A stretch of DNA of 50,501 nucleotides. Origin: Patescibacteria group bacterium. GTDB lineage: Bacteria > Patescibacteriota > Minisyncoccia > UBA6257 > GWB1-50-10. The position numbers were made by a program, and so were the translations under genes. The notes under the pieces are model-generated. The model saw only the letters and a list, made by a program, of their open reading frames with translations, was not told where the DNA came from and did not search any database. How positions within the stretch are numbered: the first letter of the stretch is position 1; each line of letters begins with the position of its first letter. Positions 32,591-41,002 of this stretch are shown one piece after another. The stretch lies in assembly GCA_030017555.1 (NCBI GenBank), contig JASEIC010000004.1:1-50501 (forward strand), written 5' to 3'.

Positions 32591-33754
32591 ATGGCGTCCT
32601 ATACAAAAAAAATAAAAATAACAAAACAACTTATCAAGTCTGAACGACCTAAAAAATCAGTCACGGCCAAAACTGGACTAAAGAAAAAGGTACAAAAAAG
32701 AGCAAAGAAACTAGCCAATCCGATTATTTTGGTTAAATTAGAACAAAATCCGATAATTTCGCCGAAGGTAGAGAATAGTTGGGAGGCTTGGCAAACTTTT
32801 AACCCCGGTGTCATTTTACTTGACGGCAAAATTCATTTTCTTTATCGAGCTATTGGCGAGGACGGCATTTCTCGTTTGGGATACGCGGTTTCAAGCGACG
32901 GATTTACAATTGATGAGCGGTTGCCATATCCCGTTTACGAGCACAAGACGGGAAAACGAGCATTTCCGCCAAAGGCGGATCAACCTATGGCTGATAATAT
33001 TTTTCCTTATTATTCTTTTCTTTCCGGCGGCAGTTGGGGCGGTTCCGAAGACCCCCGTCTTGTTCGCGTAGACGAGGAAGATGTTTTGTATATGACTTAT
33101 ACCGCCTGCGACAATGGCCTGCGTGTTGGTTTGACTTCCATAAAAGTTGATGACTTTTTAAATAAAAAATGGAAGTGGCAACCACCGACTTTAATTTCGC
33201 CGTTGGATGAGGTTCATAAAAATTGGCTGATTTTTCCGGAAAAAATCAATAACAAATACGCTATTCTTCATAGTATCAAGCCGACTATCCAAGTAGAGTA
33301 TATTGATAGTTTGGAATTTGATGAGAATGATTATATAAATAGTTTCCATGGCGGCGGACCGCGAAAGGGCTGTTGGGATAAATGGCTTCGAGGGGCCGGC
33401 GCGCCACCCTTAAAAACCAAAGAAGGCTGGCTTTTGTTTTATCATGCAATGGACGATGACTGGAGCAAATATAAAGTTGGAGCCATGCTTCTTGATTTAA
33501 ACGATCCGGCAAAAATATTGTGCCGTTCAAAAGAGCCCATTCTTGTGCCCGAAGAGTCTTATGAAAATAACGGCTATAAACCAGGCATTGTTTATGTTTC
33601 TGGGGCGGTCGTGAAAGACGGAAACCTTTTAGTTTATTATGGAGGCGCGGACAATTATGTTTGTGTTGCTTACACTAATTTAGAAGAATTTTTAGAAGCG
33701 CTGAAAAAAGAAATTAAACCAAAACTTAAATTAAAAACTTTAAAGAAAAAGTAA
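32591..33754 (+). CDS. GH130-family glycoside phosphorylase/hydrolase
   Basis: A basic N-terminal tail (about 1-45, many Lys) precedes a five-bladed beta-propeller of GH130 (DUF377): NPIISPKVENSWEAWQTFNP, KIHFLYRAIGEDGISRLGYA, GGSEDPRLVRVDEEDVLYMTY, LIFPEKINNKYAI, GAPPLKTKEGWLLFYHA and VSGAVVKDGNLLVYYGGAD. Known members phosphorolyse or hydrolyse beta-mannosides. ATG 32591 (MASYTKK) is chosen; the earlier in-frame ATG 32531 lies inside the pseudogene relic. FPPKADQP is encoded by an in-frame TCCGCCAAAGGCGGA palindrome (32965-32979). A paralogue follows. Confidence 0.85.
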   Translation: MASYTKKIKITKQLIKSERPKKSVTAKTGLKKKVQKRAKKLANPIILVKLEQNPIISPKVENSWEAWQTFNPGVILLDGKIHFLYRAIGEDGISRLGYAVSSDGFTIDERLPYPVYEHKTGKRAFPPKADQPMADNIFPYYSFLSGGSWGGSEDPRLVRVDEEDVLYMTYTACDNGLRVGLTSIKVDDFLNKKWKWQPPTLISPLDEVHKNWLIFPEKINNKYAILHSIKPTIQVEYIDSLEFDENDYINSFHGGGPRKGCWDKWLRGAGAPPLKTKEGWLLFYHAMDDDWSKYKVGAMLLDLNDPAKILCRSKEPILVPEESYENNGYKPGIVYVSGAVVKDGNLLVYYGGADNYVCVAYTNLEEFLEALKKEIKPKLKLKTLKKK

Positions 33755-33758
33755 GATG

Positions 33759-33889
33759 TCAGGTAGTGAAAATTCGATTCGTTTAACCGAAGACGGATAG
33801 ATTTCAAAAAATCACTACTTGGTAGAAAAATCCAGATGATTCAAAAAGTCGTAATAAATTTTAATTATAATCGAGTTTCTACTACCTGA
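33759..33889 (+). promoter_or_regulatory. leader hairpin before the double GH130 gene (AGTAGTG family)
   Basis: TCAGGTAGTGAAAATTCGAT (33759-33778) pairs with ATCGAGTTTCTACTACCTGA (33870-33889); ATG follows after one base (33891). Compared with 5069-5202 the outer pairs changed together (CCCAG/CTGGG there, CAGG/CCTG here). A TATAAT (33866-33871) just before the right arm could give a second, short transcript lacking the left arm and so escaping the hairpin. Confidence 0.65.
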
Positions 33890-33890
33890 G

Positions 33891-35870
33891 ATGTTGGTTG
33901 AACGATCTGATAAAAATCCAATACTAAAACCAAATAGGAATCATTCTTGGGAAGCCGAGGCGGTTTTTAACGGTTGCCCGGTAAAAAAAGGAAAAAATAT
34001 TTATCTTGTTTACCGAGCTCTTTCCTGGCCCCATTACCATACGACAGCCGGGACAAAACTTATGGTTTCTGACGTCGGCATTGCTGAAAGTAAAGACGGC
34101 ATTGAATTTCATAATCGAAAGCGTTTTATTGTCCCGGAAGAACCTTGGGAGCGATTTGGTTGTGAGGATCCGCGGGTGACAAAACTTGGAAATAAATATT
34201 ACATTTTCTACACCGCTCTTTCAACTTTTCCCTTTCGAGCCGAAGGAATCAAAGTTGGAGTGGCGATAAGTAAAGATTTAAAAACAATTCAAGAAAAACA
34301 TCTAGTTACTCCTTTTAATGCTAAAGGCATGGCGCTTTTCCCGGAAAAAATAAAAGGGAAAATATGGGCGGTTTTGACTGTTCATACTGATTTACCGCCG
34401 TCAAAAATCTGTCTAGCTTCTTTTGACAAAGAAGAAGATATTTGGAATGAAGCGCATTGGCAAAAGTGGTACAAGAATTTTTCCGCCAAAGGCGCCGCGC
34501 CTGCCGGCGGGCAGGGATCCGCCTTCGGCGGAGAAAAATTCGTTCTACCGCTTCAACGCAGACCAGAAGACCAAATTGAAGTTGGCGCGCCACCCCTAAA
34601 AACCAAAGAGGGCTGGCTCTTGATTTATTCGTATATTCAAAATTATTTTTCGCCTCAACGGCTTTTTGGCATAGAAGCAGTTCTTTTAGACCTTAAAAAT
34701 CCTCTTAAAGTTATTACTAGGACTAAGGCGCCGTTTTTAACACCAGAAGAGTATTATGAAAGAATTGGTTTAGTGTCCAATGTTATTTTCCCTTCAGGCG
34801 CTCTTTTGGAGAAAAACTCAATTCGTCTTTATTACGGCGCCGCTGACACCACTTGTTGTTTAGCTATAATTAATACTCAAGCTTTATTGGCTTTATTGGA
34901 AAAACTCTTAAAAAGCGAAAAGTTAATTAAGTTCAGTCGGGCTAAAGAAAATCCAATAATTATTCCCAACCCTGAACATTCTTGGGAATCAAAAGCCACA
35001 TTTAATCCCGGAGCAATTTATCTTGACGGTAAAGTTCATCTTATATACCGAGCGATGTCGGAAGATAATACTTCTGTCTTGGGTTATGCCACAAGTCAAG
35101 ACGGCATTCATTTTAATTATCGTTCGCCAAATCCCGTATATATTCCACGGGAGTCTTTTGAACAAAAATTAGTGCCGGGTGGAAATTCCGGTTGTGAGGA
35201 TCCACGACTGACAAAAATCGGCAGTAAAATTTATATGCTCTACACCGCTTTTAATGGAAAGAATCCGCCTCGGATAGCCCTTACTTGGATTAAGGCAGCC
35301 GATTTTGTAAAACAAAAATGGAATTGGGCAAAGCCGGTTCTTATCTCGCCGCCCGATATAAGCAACAAAGACGCTTGCATTTTTCCGGAAAAAATTAACG
35401 GTCAATACTTTATTATTCATCGTATTGCCGATAGCATTGATTTAGCTTTTAGCGCCACTTTAAATTTTGACGGTCAAACTTGGATTGAAGAATATCGCTG
35501 GATTTTTCCCAGAGCTGGGATGTGGGATAGTAAAAAAATCGGGATAGCCGCGCCGCCAATTAAAACTAAAAAGGGGTGGGTTCTTTTTTATCACGGTATT
35601 TCCGAAGAAGATAGTTTTTATCGAGTGGGCGCGATTTTGCTTGACTTAAAAGATCCGACAAAAATTATCGCCCGTTTCGACGAGCCAATTTTTGAACCGG
35701 AAACTAATTATGAAAAAGAAGGCCAGATTTTAAATGTTGTTTTTCCTTGTGGCGCCGTTCTTCTTGATGATAAATTCTTTCTTTATTACGGCGGAGCCGA
35801 TAAGGTCGTGGGGGTGGCGACGATAAGCAAAGATGAATTGCTTAAACATCTTGAATCATGCAAGTGTTAA
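33891..35870 (+). CDS. tandem double-domain GH130 protein
   Basis: A 659-aa protein with two GH130 propellers in one chain. Domain 1 (about 1-335) has NPILKPNRNHSWEAEAVFNG, CEDPRVTKLGNKYYIFYTAL, GAPPLKTKEGWLLIY. Domain 2 (about 345-659) has NPIIIPNPEHSWESKATFNP, CEDPRLTKIGSKIYMLYTAF, AAPPIKTKKGWVLFYHG. Domain 1 carries an extra segment (KGAAPAGGQGSAFGGEKF) encoded by a compound TCCGCC palindrome at 34482-34532. The two domains could cooperate on one glycan or one may be regulatory. The gene sits in a sugar-metabolism cluster with a cupin and a HAD phosphatase. Confidence 0.85.
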   Translation: MLVERSDKNPILKPNRNHSWEAEAVFNGCPVKKGKNIYLVYRALSWPHYHTTAGTKLMVSDVGIAESKDGIEFHNRKRFIVPEEPWERFGCEDPRVTKLGNKYYIFYTALSTFPFRAEGIKVGVAISKDLKTIQEKHLVTPFNAKGMALFPEKIKGKIWAVLTVHTDLPPSKICLASFDKEEDIWNEAHWQKWYKNFSAKGAAPAGGQGSAFGGEKFVLPLQRRPEDQIEVGAPPLKTKEGWLLIYSYIQNYFSPQRLFGIEAVLLDLKNPLKVITRTKAPFLTPEEYYERIGLVSNVIFPSGALLEKNSIRLYYGAADTTCCLAIINTQALLALLEKLLKSEKLIKFSRAKENPIIIPNPEHSWESKATFNPGAIYLDGKVHLIYRAMSEDNTSVLGYATSQDGIHFNYRSPNPVYIPRESFEQKLVPGGNSGCEDPRLTKIGSKIYMLYTAFNGKNPPRIALTWIKAADFVKQKWNWAKPVLISPPDISNKDACIFPEKINGQYFIIHRIADSIDLAFSATLNFDGQTWIEEYRWIFPRAGMWDSKKIGIAAPPIKTKKGWVLFYHGISEEDSFYRVGAILLDLKDPTKIIARFDEPIFEPETNYEKEGQILNVVFPCGAVLLDDKFFLYYGGADKVVGVATISKDELLKHLESCKC

Positions 35871-36238
35871 TGGAAAATAAAACAATTTTAAAACCGTGGG
35901 GCAAATATATTATTTTGGAAAAGAAACCAAGCTTCTGGATTAAAAAACTATTTGTTTATCAGGGCGCGAGACTAAGTTTGCAAAGTCATAAAAATAGGTC
36001 TGAATTTTGGATAGTGCTCTCTGGCGAAATTGAGGTTGTTAAAGGAAAGTCAAATTTTAAACTTAGACCAGGAGAATTTTTAAATATAAAGGAAAATGAA
36101 AAGCATAGAATAACCGGACGGAAAGATTCCTGGATTCTTGAAGCGGCTTTTGGTCAGGTTCGAGAAAATGATATTATACGTTTTAAAGATGATTATGGAC
36201 GAATTAAATCTCGTAAGAAGCCGCGATCGCTTTGCTAA
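35870..36238 (+). CDS. cupin, mannose-6-phosphate isomerase type II-like
   Basis: A 122-aa single cupin: ILKPWGKYIILEK, LSLQSHKNRSEFWIVLSGEI, LRPGEFLNIKENEKHRI and EAAFGQVRENDIIRFKDDYG. These match the C-terminal isomerase domain of bifunctional mannose-1-phosphate guanylyltransferase/phosphomannose isomerase. The metal-binding H, E and later H are visible (SHKNRSE, KHRI). ATG 35870 overlaps the previous stop as TAATG; a start at 35858 would add four residues. It likely interconverts mannose-6-P and fructose-6-P, or binds a related sugar, and fits the GH130 neighbours. Confidence 0.75.
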   Translation: MENKTILKPWGKYIILEKKPSFWIKKLFVYQGARLSLQSHKNRSEFWIVLSGEIEVVKGKSNFKLRPGEFLNIKENEKHRITGRKDSWILEAAFGQVRENDIIRFKDDYGRIKSRKKPRSLC

Positions 36239-36323
36239 ATAACATAATTTTATCCAATGTATAGTCGTTACCATAAAATAATTTTGCAGATCCGCATTGA
36301 TCGTGATCTGTTTCTAACGGGAT
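36208..36323 (+). promoter_or_regulatory. leader hairpin that includes the HAD gene start codon (ACGGGAT family)
   Basis: ATCTCGTAAGAAGC (36208-36221, inside the end of the cupin gene) can pair with GTTTCTAACGGGAT (36310-36323) with one A-A mismatch and two G-U pairs; the right arm contains A and U of ATG 36322. A CAGATC/GATCTG hairpin (about 36286-36309) abuts the right arm. Pairing is weaker than in the other copies, but the geometry is the same. Confidence 0.5.
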
Positions 36324-37125
36324 GAATAAACCATTAGAAAAATTGGGATACAGTTTTATTAGAGAGAATATTAAAGCAGTAACTTTTGACATAGATGGCG
36401 TTATTGTGCCAACTGGCACTTTTTTGCGTGAAAATATTGACGGGACAGAATTGACAATTAAGACTTATAAATTGAGCGCCGAAATGGTGAGTATGCTCAA
36501 AGAGCTCAAAAAATATGTTTGGATTAATTTTTCCAGTGGTCGGGCATTGCTTTATCTTCAAAATATGCTCGGTGATATTTTGTGGGACAGGGTAACACTC
36601 ACGGCTGAAAATGGCAATTTTATTTTAATGAATGGAAAAGTTGAACAAATTGCCGAATATGATCAAAAGTACTTTCAAAAAATCACCGATATTAGGCAAG
36701 ATTTAAAAAGATTAAAAGAGGAAAAACCAGATAGTGTTTACGGATTTGAACCTAAGCATGTCATTATTACGATTCACACAGCTAAGAAAATGTCCGAAAT
36801 AGAAGAGATTGTAAAAAAGCATGATAAAAAGCGAGAGCTTTATTGCTTATGGACAAGCGAAGGGTATGATATTGGGCATATGAAAACAAATAAACGGACC
36901 GCCCTTCTATATCTGACTGGAAAATTAGAAATTAAACCAGAACAGATGATTACGACTGGTAATAATCTAAACGATAAAGAAATGCTTGGTTTTGGGATTG
37001 GCGTTAGCGTTGATCCAGAACAAGTGAGCGGAGAGTATGCTATTCCCAAGAAAAAAGGTGAGCTGGGTGGAGAAATTCTTGCCAAATATCTTCTGGAGGC
37101 ATTTGTTACACAACGGACAGAATAA
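36322..37125 (+). CDS. HAD-superfamily (IIB type) sugar phosphatase
   Basis: A 267-aa phosphatase. Motif I is VTFDIDGVIVPTGT with nucleophile Asp23 and Asp25; motif II is the INFSSGRAL block; the C-terminal TTGNNLNDKEMLGFGIGVSV is motif IV, with NND-type metal ligands replacing the common GDxxND. The cap region (about 95-190) is of the Cof/sucrose-phosphatase class. Context with GH130 and a phosphomannose cupin suggests a mannosyl- or hexose-phosphate substrate, but sequence alone does not fix this. Confidence 0.78.
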   Translation: MNKPLEKLGYSFIRENIKAVTFDIDGVIVPTGTFLRENIDGTELTIKTYKLSAEMVSMLKELKKYVWINFSSGRALLYLQNMLGDILWDRVTLTAENGNFILMNGKVEQIAEYDQKYFQKITDIRQDLKRLKEEKPDSVYGFEPKHVIITIHTAKKMSEIEEIVKKHDKKRELYCLWTSEGYDIGHMKTNKRTALLYLTGKLEIKPEQMITTGNNLNDKEMLGFGIGVSVDPEQVSGEYAIPKKKGELGGEILAKYLLEAFVTQRTE

Positions 37126-37140
37126 GGAAAAGAAAGAGTT

Positions 37141-37824
37141 TTGATAAAGTTATCAAGCGAGATAAGAATAGATACAATAAAGAAAAGCAATAATCTGGTT
37201 TCAATTAGCACAGATGTAGTCCGCATTTTTATGCTATCCGCTAATAAAAAAATTGAGTTTAAAGTAAAACTTTCGCCGGCGCAGGTATTATCGCGCATAT
37301 CTTCTTCGCTTCGGGAAAAAAAAGATATTGGGTTTTCATATCTTACTGGTTGGCATGCTTTTCCTTATCATTGGTGGCATCTATGGATTATTTCGCCGGA
37401 ACTTAAAAATGATTCAAAACTGCCGTTTCGTTGGCTTGTGGGTAAAATCGATGGCGCTTCTTTTGAGATTTTAAAAATAAGGGTAGATTGGGTTGCCACG
37501 CCGGTTAGGTTGGTTGGTGCGGTTGAAGAAAGTGATGATGGGGCCAAATTAACTTTTAGAGTAGAAAAAAACAGAAATATCGAGAATATTATTATCTTTC
37601 TTATGATAGTTTATGGCATTTTTTATTTTAAGGAGACAATCCAACTCTTACTTTCTTTTTTTGGTTTTGGTATTGGTATTTTTGGTTTCGAGTTAACTCT
37701 TAAACGGGAGGAGGGTGAATTAGTTGATTTTATGGATAATTTATTTTCTGATGTTAAGATTAATAGTGAGGCGGGTAATCGAGAATTAAAAAAGGGCGTA
37801 AGATCAAATTTAAATTATGACTAA
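37141..37824 (+). CDS. uncharacterised protein with a C-terminal membrane segment, 227 aa
   Basis: I do not recognise a family with confidence. The middle part (about 40-150) looks like an SRPBCC/START-type alpha/beta domain (EFKVKLSPAQVLSRISSSLR, GWHAFPYHWWHLWII, RVDWVATPVRLVGAVEE). A membrane segment follows (about 155-190). The listed start is TTG 37141; ATG 37231 (MLSANKKIEFKV) is a good alternative and would give 197 aa. It overlaps the glutaredoxin gene by 8 bp. A decayed partial copy lies at 32461-32540. Confidence 0.55.
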   Translation: MIKLSSEIRIDTIKKSNNLVSISTDVVRIFMLSANKKIEFKVKLSPAQVLSRISSSLREKKDIGFSYLTGWHAFPYHWWHLWIISPELKNDSKLPFRWLVGKIDGASFEILKIRVDWVATPVRLVGAVEESDDGAKLTFRVEKNRNIENIIIFLMIVYGIFYFKETIQLLLSFFGFGIGIFGFELTLKREEGELVDFMDNLFSDVKINSEAGNRELKKGVRSNLNYD

Positions 37825-38053
37825 AGTTATTATTTATACGACTCCATCATGTGTTTATTGTAAGGTGGCCAAAACCTTTTTTACTGATAAAAAAATTGAA
37901 TATGTCGAAAAAGACGTTGCTACCGATCTAAAAGCTCAAGAAGAAATGATTAAGAAATCCGGGCAATTTGGAATACCGGTTATTGATATCGACGGCGAAA
38001 TCGTGATTGGTTTCGATAAATCAAGATTAATAGAGCTTTTAAAGCTTAATTAG
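37817..38053 (+). CDS. glutaredoxin-like (NrdH-type) thiol protein
   Basis: A 78-aa thioredoxin-fold protein. VIIYTTPSCVYCKVAKTFF contains the active-site CVYC (11-14); FGIPVIDIDGEIVIGFDKSR contains the cis-Pro and the GFD glutathione-region pattern. Size and sequence match the small glutaredoxin/NrdH group that reduces ribonucleotide reductase or other disulfides. It overlaps the preceding gene by 8 bp. Confidence 0.88.
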   Translation: MTKVIIYTTPSCVYCKVAKTFFTDKKIEYVEKDVATDLKAQEEMIKKSGQFGIPVIDIDGEIVIGFDKSRLIELLKLN

Positions 38054-38175
38054 TCGGGGTCGCCGGACATCGCGGTTTTTGACGGTTCTTTATAGCATTC
38101 TTGCTTATTTAAATTCTATTGGGAATCATTAATTTAATCTTTCTTCTCGAATTAGATTTAGATTAGAATAATAAT

Positions 38176-39249
38176 ATGAGAATTATTGCGCATCTTGATA
38201 TGGATGCTTTTTTTGCGGCGATTGAGGAACGCGACCAGCCGCGGTTTAAGGGTTTGCCGGTTGTTGTTGGCGCCGATCCAAAAGACGGCAAGGGTCGGGG
38301 AGTGGTTTCAACTGCTAATTATAAAGCGCGGGAATACGGAATTCATTCCGCGCTGCCAATTTCCAAAGCGTGGGAACTTTCAGAAATTGCGAAATCGCAA
38401 GGTAAACCAAAAGCAGTTTTTGTTGGCGTTGATTTTAAACATTATGAAGAAGTTTCAGAAAAAATAATTGAGATTATTAAAAAATATGTAACCCTTATTG
38501 AAATTGCGAGCATTGATGAAGTTTATTTTGATTTAAGTAGTTTTAAGTCGTATAAAAAAGCTCAAGAGGTTTGCAAAAAAATAAAATATGAAATTAAAAG
38601 TAAGGAAAAACTAACGGCGTCAGTTGGTATTGGATCCAATAAGCTTGTAGCCAAAATCGCATCTGATATGCAGAAACCGGACGGGCTTACAGTTGTGAAA
38701 TCAGAAGATGTAGAAAGTTTTTTTGAGCCGCTTTCTTTAAGAAAAATCCCGGGTATTGGTCCGAAAACCGAAGAATTTTTTAAAAAGCTGGGCGTATCTA
38801 CCGTAAAAGATATAAAAAAGTATTCTCAGGAAGATTTAAAATCTATGTTTGGCAAGCTCGGAATAGATTTTTACGAAAAAGCTCGCGGCATAGATAATTC
38901 GCCAATTGAGGAGTGTTATGATACAAAATCAATTGGTGAGCAAGAGACTTTTGAAAAAGATACGTTTGATTCGGGGTTTATTTCAGAGCGATTAAAGTTT
39001 CTTACAGAAAGCGTGTGGCAAAGATTTAAAAAAAGCGATTTTAAAAAATTCCGAACTATTGCACTCACGGTTCGATTTCAGGGATTTGAGACAAAAAGCC
39101 GGTCTTATACACCTAAAGAGAACATTAGGGATCTCGACGGGTTCCGATTTGAGGCACTGAAGATTTTTATACCATTTTTGGATAGGCGGGAAAATCCAAA
39201 TCATAAATCAATCCGTTTAATAGGTTTAAGAATTAAGAATTTGAAGTAA
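38176..39249 (+). CDS. dinB: DNA polymerase IV (Y-family translesion polymerase)
   Basis: A 357-aa polymerase. RIIAHLDMDAFFAAIEERD has catalytic Asp8; KGLPVVVGADPKDGKGRGVV, YKAREYGIHSALPISKA and IEIASIDEVYFDLS (second catalytic Asp/Glu) follow. VGIGSNKLVAKIASDMQKPDG and the helix-hairpin-helix IPGIGPKTEEFF precede the little-finger domain. The C-terminal beta-clamp peptide is not obvious. It copies past damaged bases and is usually LexA-controlled; I found no clear LexA-like operator upstream. A TAGAAT lies about 8 nt before ATG. Confidence 0.95.
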   Translation: MRIIAHLDMDAFFAAIEERDQPRFKGLPVVVGADPKDGKGRGVVSTANYKAREYGIHSALPISKAWELSEIAKSQGKPKAVFVGVDFKHYEEVSEKIIEIIKKYVTLIEIASIDEVYFDLSSFKSYKKAQEVCKKIKYEIKSKEKLTASVGIGSNKLVAKIASDMQKPDGLTVVKSEDVESFFEPLSLRKIPGIGPKTEEFFKKLGVSTVKDIKKYSQEDLKSMFGKLGIDFYEKARGIDNSPIEECYDTKSIGEQETFEKDTFDSGFISERLKFLTESVWQRFKKSDFKKFRTIALTVRFQGFETKSRSYTPKENIRDLDGFRFEALKIFIPFLDRRENPNHKSIRLIGLRIKNLK

Positions 39250-39300
39250 GGTATAATTATAATTAATTGATTAATAAAAAGGTCGTTATTTATTAAAATT

Positions 39301-39579
39301 ATGAACGAACAACAAATACAAATTCGCGCTACCGATCAAGATTTAAAAGGCGTTTATTCAAACGTTGTATTAATAGGTCATTCGCAAGAGGAATTTACGC
39401 TAGATTTTCTAAATGTTATAGGAAAGGCCGGTATTCTTTCTTCTCGTGTTATTGTAACCCCAGGGCATTTTAAAAGAATTATTCAGGCGTTTAGCGAAAA
39501 TTTAAAGGCTTATGAACAAAAATTTGGTACGGTTATGCCAACTGAAGCGCCGAAACAGGATTTTGGTTTTAAGGCTTAA
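39301..39579 (+). CDS. DUF3467 protein
   Basis: A 92-aa protein matching DUF3467: IQIRATDQDLKGVYSNVVLI, EEFTLDFLNVIGKAGILSSR and VIVTPGHFKRIIQAFSENLK. Members are small, widespread and of unknown function, related to immune-sensor-like folds in some predictions. It stands alone with a TATAAT repeat in the 51-nt gap after dinB. Confidence 0.85.
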   Translation: MNEQQIQIRATDQDLKGVYSNVVLIGHSQEEFTLDFLNVIGKAGILSSRVIVTPGHFKRIIQAFSENLKAYEQKFGTVMPTEAPKQDFGFKA

Positions 39580-39929
39580 ATTATTTGATTTTTTAAAACT
39601 TAAAGCGTCAACTTTTGGTTGGTAAAATTCAAATTAAAATTTTATGGCTATTAAAAAAAAATGCCAGAAATAAAAGACTTATTTCAAGGCAGTAAAGTAA
39701 CACTTTACAAAAAACGTGAGGCAAAAAACCTTATAAAAGCGAGCAAAATAGCTCTTAATATCAAAAGAATTGTTTTATGCTTGACAATTCAATTTAACTA
39801 GTGTAACCTTTATCTGTTTGTAGGTTTCTCAGGTGGTTTTCACTTAAATTAGTTTTAAGGATCAGCTGAATTCTAAAATTTTCAGCGTATGCCAGATGAG
39901 TGGTCGCCCTACTTTAAAATATAAATACG
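39580..39929 (+). promoter_or_regulatory. 350-nt gap with the promoter and long leader of the RRM gene
   Basis: TTGACA (39781-39786), 17 nt and TAACCT (39804-39809) form a promoter for 39930, giving a leader of about 115 nt, much longer than its neighbours. The leader has GCTGAA/TTCAGC, a small hairpin near 39866-39888. A 46-codon frame from ATG 39661 to TAG 39801 (starting MPEIKDLFQGSKVTLYKKRE) is open but lacks an SD and overlaps the promoter, so I do not call it a gene. Confidence 0.5.
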
Positions 39930-40244
39930 ATGGCGAAAAGAATATATGTCGGCGGTTTAGCTTATAGCACTTCCGATGAAGCATTGAAAGACGCATTTTC
40001 TAAAGCTGGTACGGTTGCTTCAGCCTCAGTAATTATGGACAAAATGACTGGCCGATCAAAAGGATTTGGTTTTGTTGAAATGTCTACTGATGATGAAGCT
40101 AAAAAAGCTATTGAAATGCTGGACGGCAAAGAGCTTGATGGCCGCACTTTAAGAGTTAATGAAGCGCGTCCCATGGAAGCTCGTGCTCCACGAAGTGGAG
40201 GAAACTTCAGGCGTGGAGGCTTTGACAGCGGTTCCCGCTACTAA
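39930..40244 (+). CDS. RRM-domain RNA-binding protein
   Basis: A 104-aa protein with one RRM (1-80): RNP2 RIYVGGLAY, RNP1 KGFGFVEM, and DGKELDGRTLRVNEARP closing the domain. A short Arg/Gly-rich tail (RSGGNFRRGGFDSGSRY) follows. Such proteins in bacteria resemble cold-inducible RNA chaperones. Its long leader, own promoter and strong terminator mark a single-gene, probably highly expressed unit. The segment coding APRSGG lies on a CTCCAC-GAA-GTGGAG palindrome. Confidence 0.92.
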   Translation: MAKRIYVGGLAYSTSDEALKDAFSKAGTVASASVIMDKMTGRSKGFGFVEMSTDDEAKKAIEMLDGKELDGRTLRVNEARPMEARAPRSGGNFRRGGFDSGSRY

Positions 40245-40257
40245 AAAGCTAACAAAA

Positions 40258-40287
40258 AAATCAGCCCTTACCAGGGTTGATTTTTTT
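40258..40287 (+). terminator. intrinsic terminator of the RRM gene
   Basis: AAATCAGCCCT (40258-40268), loop TACC, and AGGGTTGATTT (40273-40283) form an 11-bp stem with one G-U, followed by T to 40287. It is the clearest terminator in the window. Confidence 0.9.
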
Positions 40288-40329
40288 AATTTGAACTTTG
40301 AAAATAACCAATTTATAATAATTAGACTT

Positions 40330-40995
40330 ATGGCTTTAAAGTTAAATGATATTAAGAAAAATGAAGAAGTTTTAGCCGCAATAAGAGAAAGCGATAAAGC
40401 TCTCGAAATAATGGGTTTCACTGAACATGGTTTGCGCCATTTAAATATTGTTTCGGATCGGGCTCAAGAAATCGCTAAAGATATCGGCATGAATGAGCGT
40501 GAAATAGAGCTTTCCGCTATTGCGTCTTTTTGTCATGATATGGGAAATTTTATGGGCCGGACCCAGCATCATTATTGGGCTGCGATTTTATTCAGACAAA
40601 TTTTTGGTAATGAAATGGATGGAGATGAGCTTGTGACAATAACGCAGGCGATTGCTAATCATGATAAAGAAGAAATGAAATTTACTAATAAAGTTGCGGC
40701 AGTTTTGGTAGTTGCCGATAAATCTGATGTTCATAAATCTCGTGTACGCAATCAACCAATAGAGGCAACTATGCTTGATATTCATGATCGGGTAAATTAC
40801 GCAGTTGTCGATTCCAGCATAAAGATTGATAAAGAAGAAAAAACCATAATTCTAGCTCTTACTATTGATGTAAATTTAGTGCCTATTATTGAGTATTTTG
40901 AAATTTTTACGGAGAGAATGAGCTATTGTCGGAAGGCGGCGGGGTATTTAGGATATCGCTTTAGTTTGATAATAAATAATTTTAAGTTATCTTAA
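40330..40995 (+). CDS. HD-domain phosphohydrolase
   Basis: A 221-aa HD protein: EHGLRHLNIVSDRAQEIAKD (first His), SAIASFCHDMGNFMGRTQHH (HD pair), TQAIANHDKEE and a later Asp in VLVVADKSDVHKSR complete the H...HD...H...D set. It probably hydrolyses a phosphodiester or nucleotide. ATG 40330 is used: a longer in-frame reading from 40159 runs back through the RRM gene and its terminator and cannot be real. It is followed 7 bp later by the YggT-like gene. Confidence 0.85.
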   Translation: MALKLNDIKKNEEVLAAIRESDKALEIMGFTEHGLRHLNIVSDRAQEIAKDIGMNEREIELSAIASFCHDMGNFMGRTQHHYWAAILFRQIFGNEMDGDELVTITQAIANHDKEEMKFTNKVAAVLVVADKSDVHKSRVRNQPIEATMLDIHDRVNYAVVDSSIKIDKEEKTIILALTIDVNLVPIIEYFEIFTERMSYCRKAAGYLGYRFSLIINNFKLS

Positions 40996-41002
40996 ATTTT
41001 TT

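Noticed and set aside
38100-38175. LexA-type operator upstream of dinB
   Set aside because: No palindrome resembling known LexA boxes, and no match to the ATAGAAA repeats of the LexA-methyltransferase promoter.
39661-39801. 46-codon ORF upstream of the RRM gene
   Set aside because: It has no RBS, overlaps the likely promoter of the RRM gene, and has no recognisable product.
40159-40329. N-terminal extension of the HD protein to 278 aa
   Set aside because: It runs through the RRM gene and its terminator in another frame; the HD protein proper starts at 40330.
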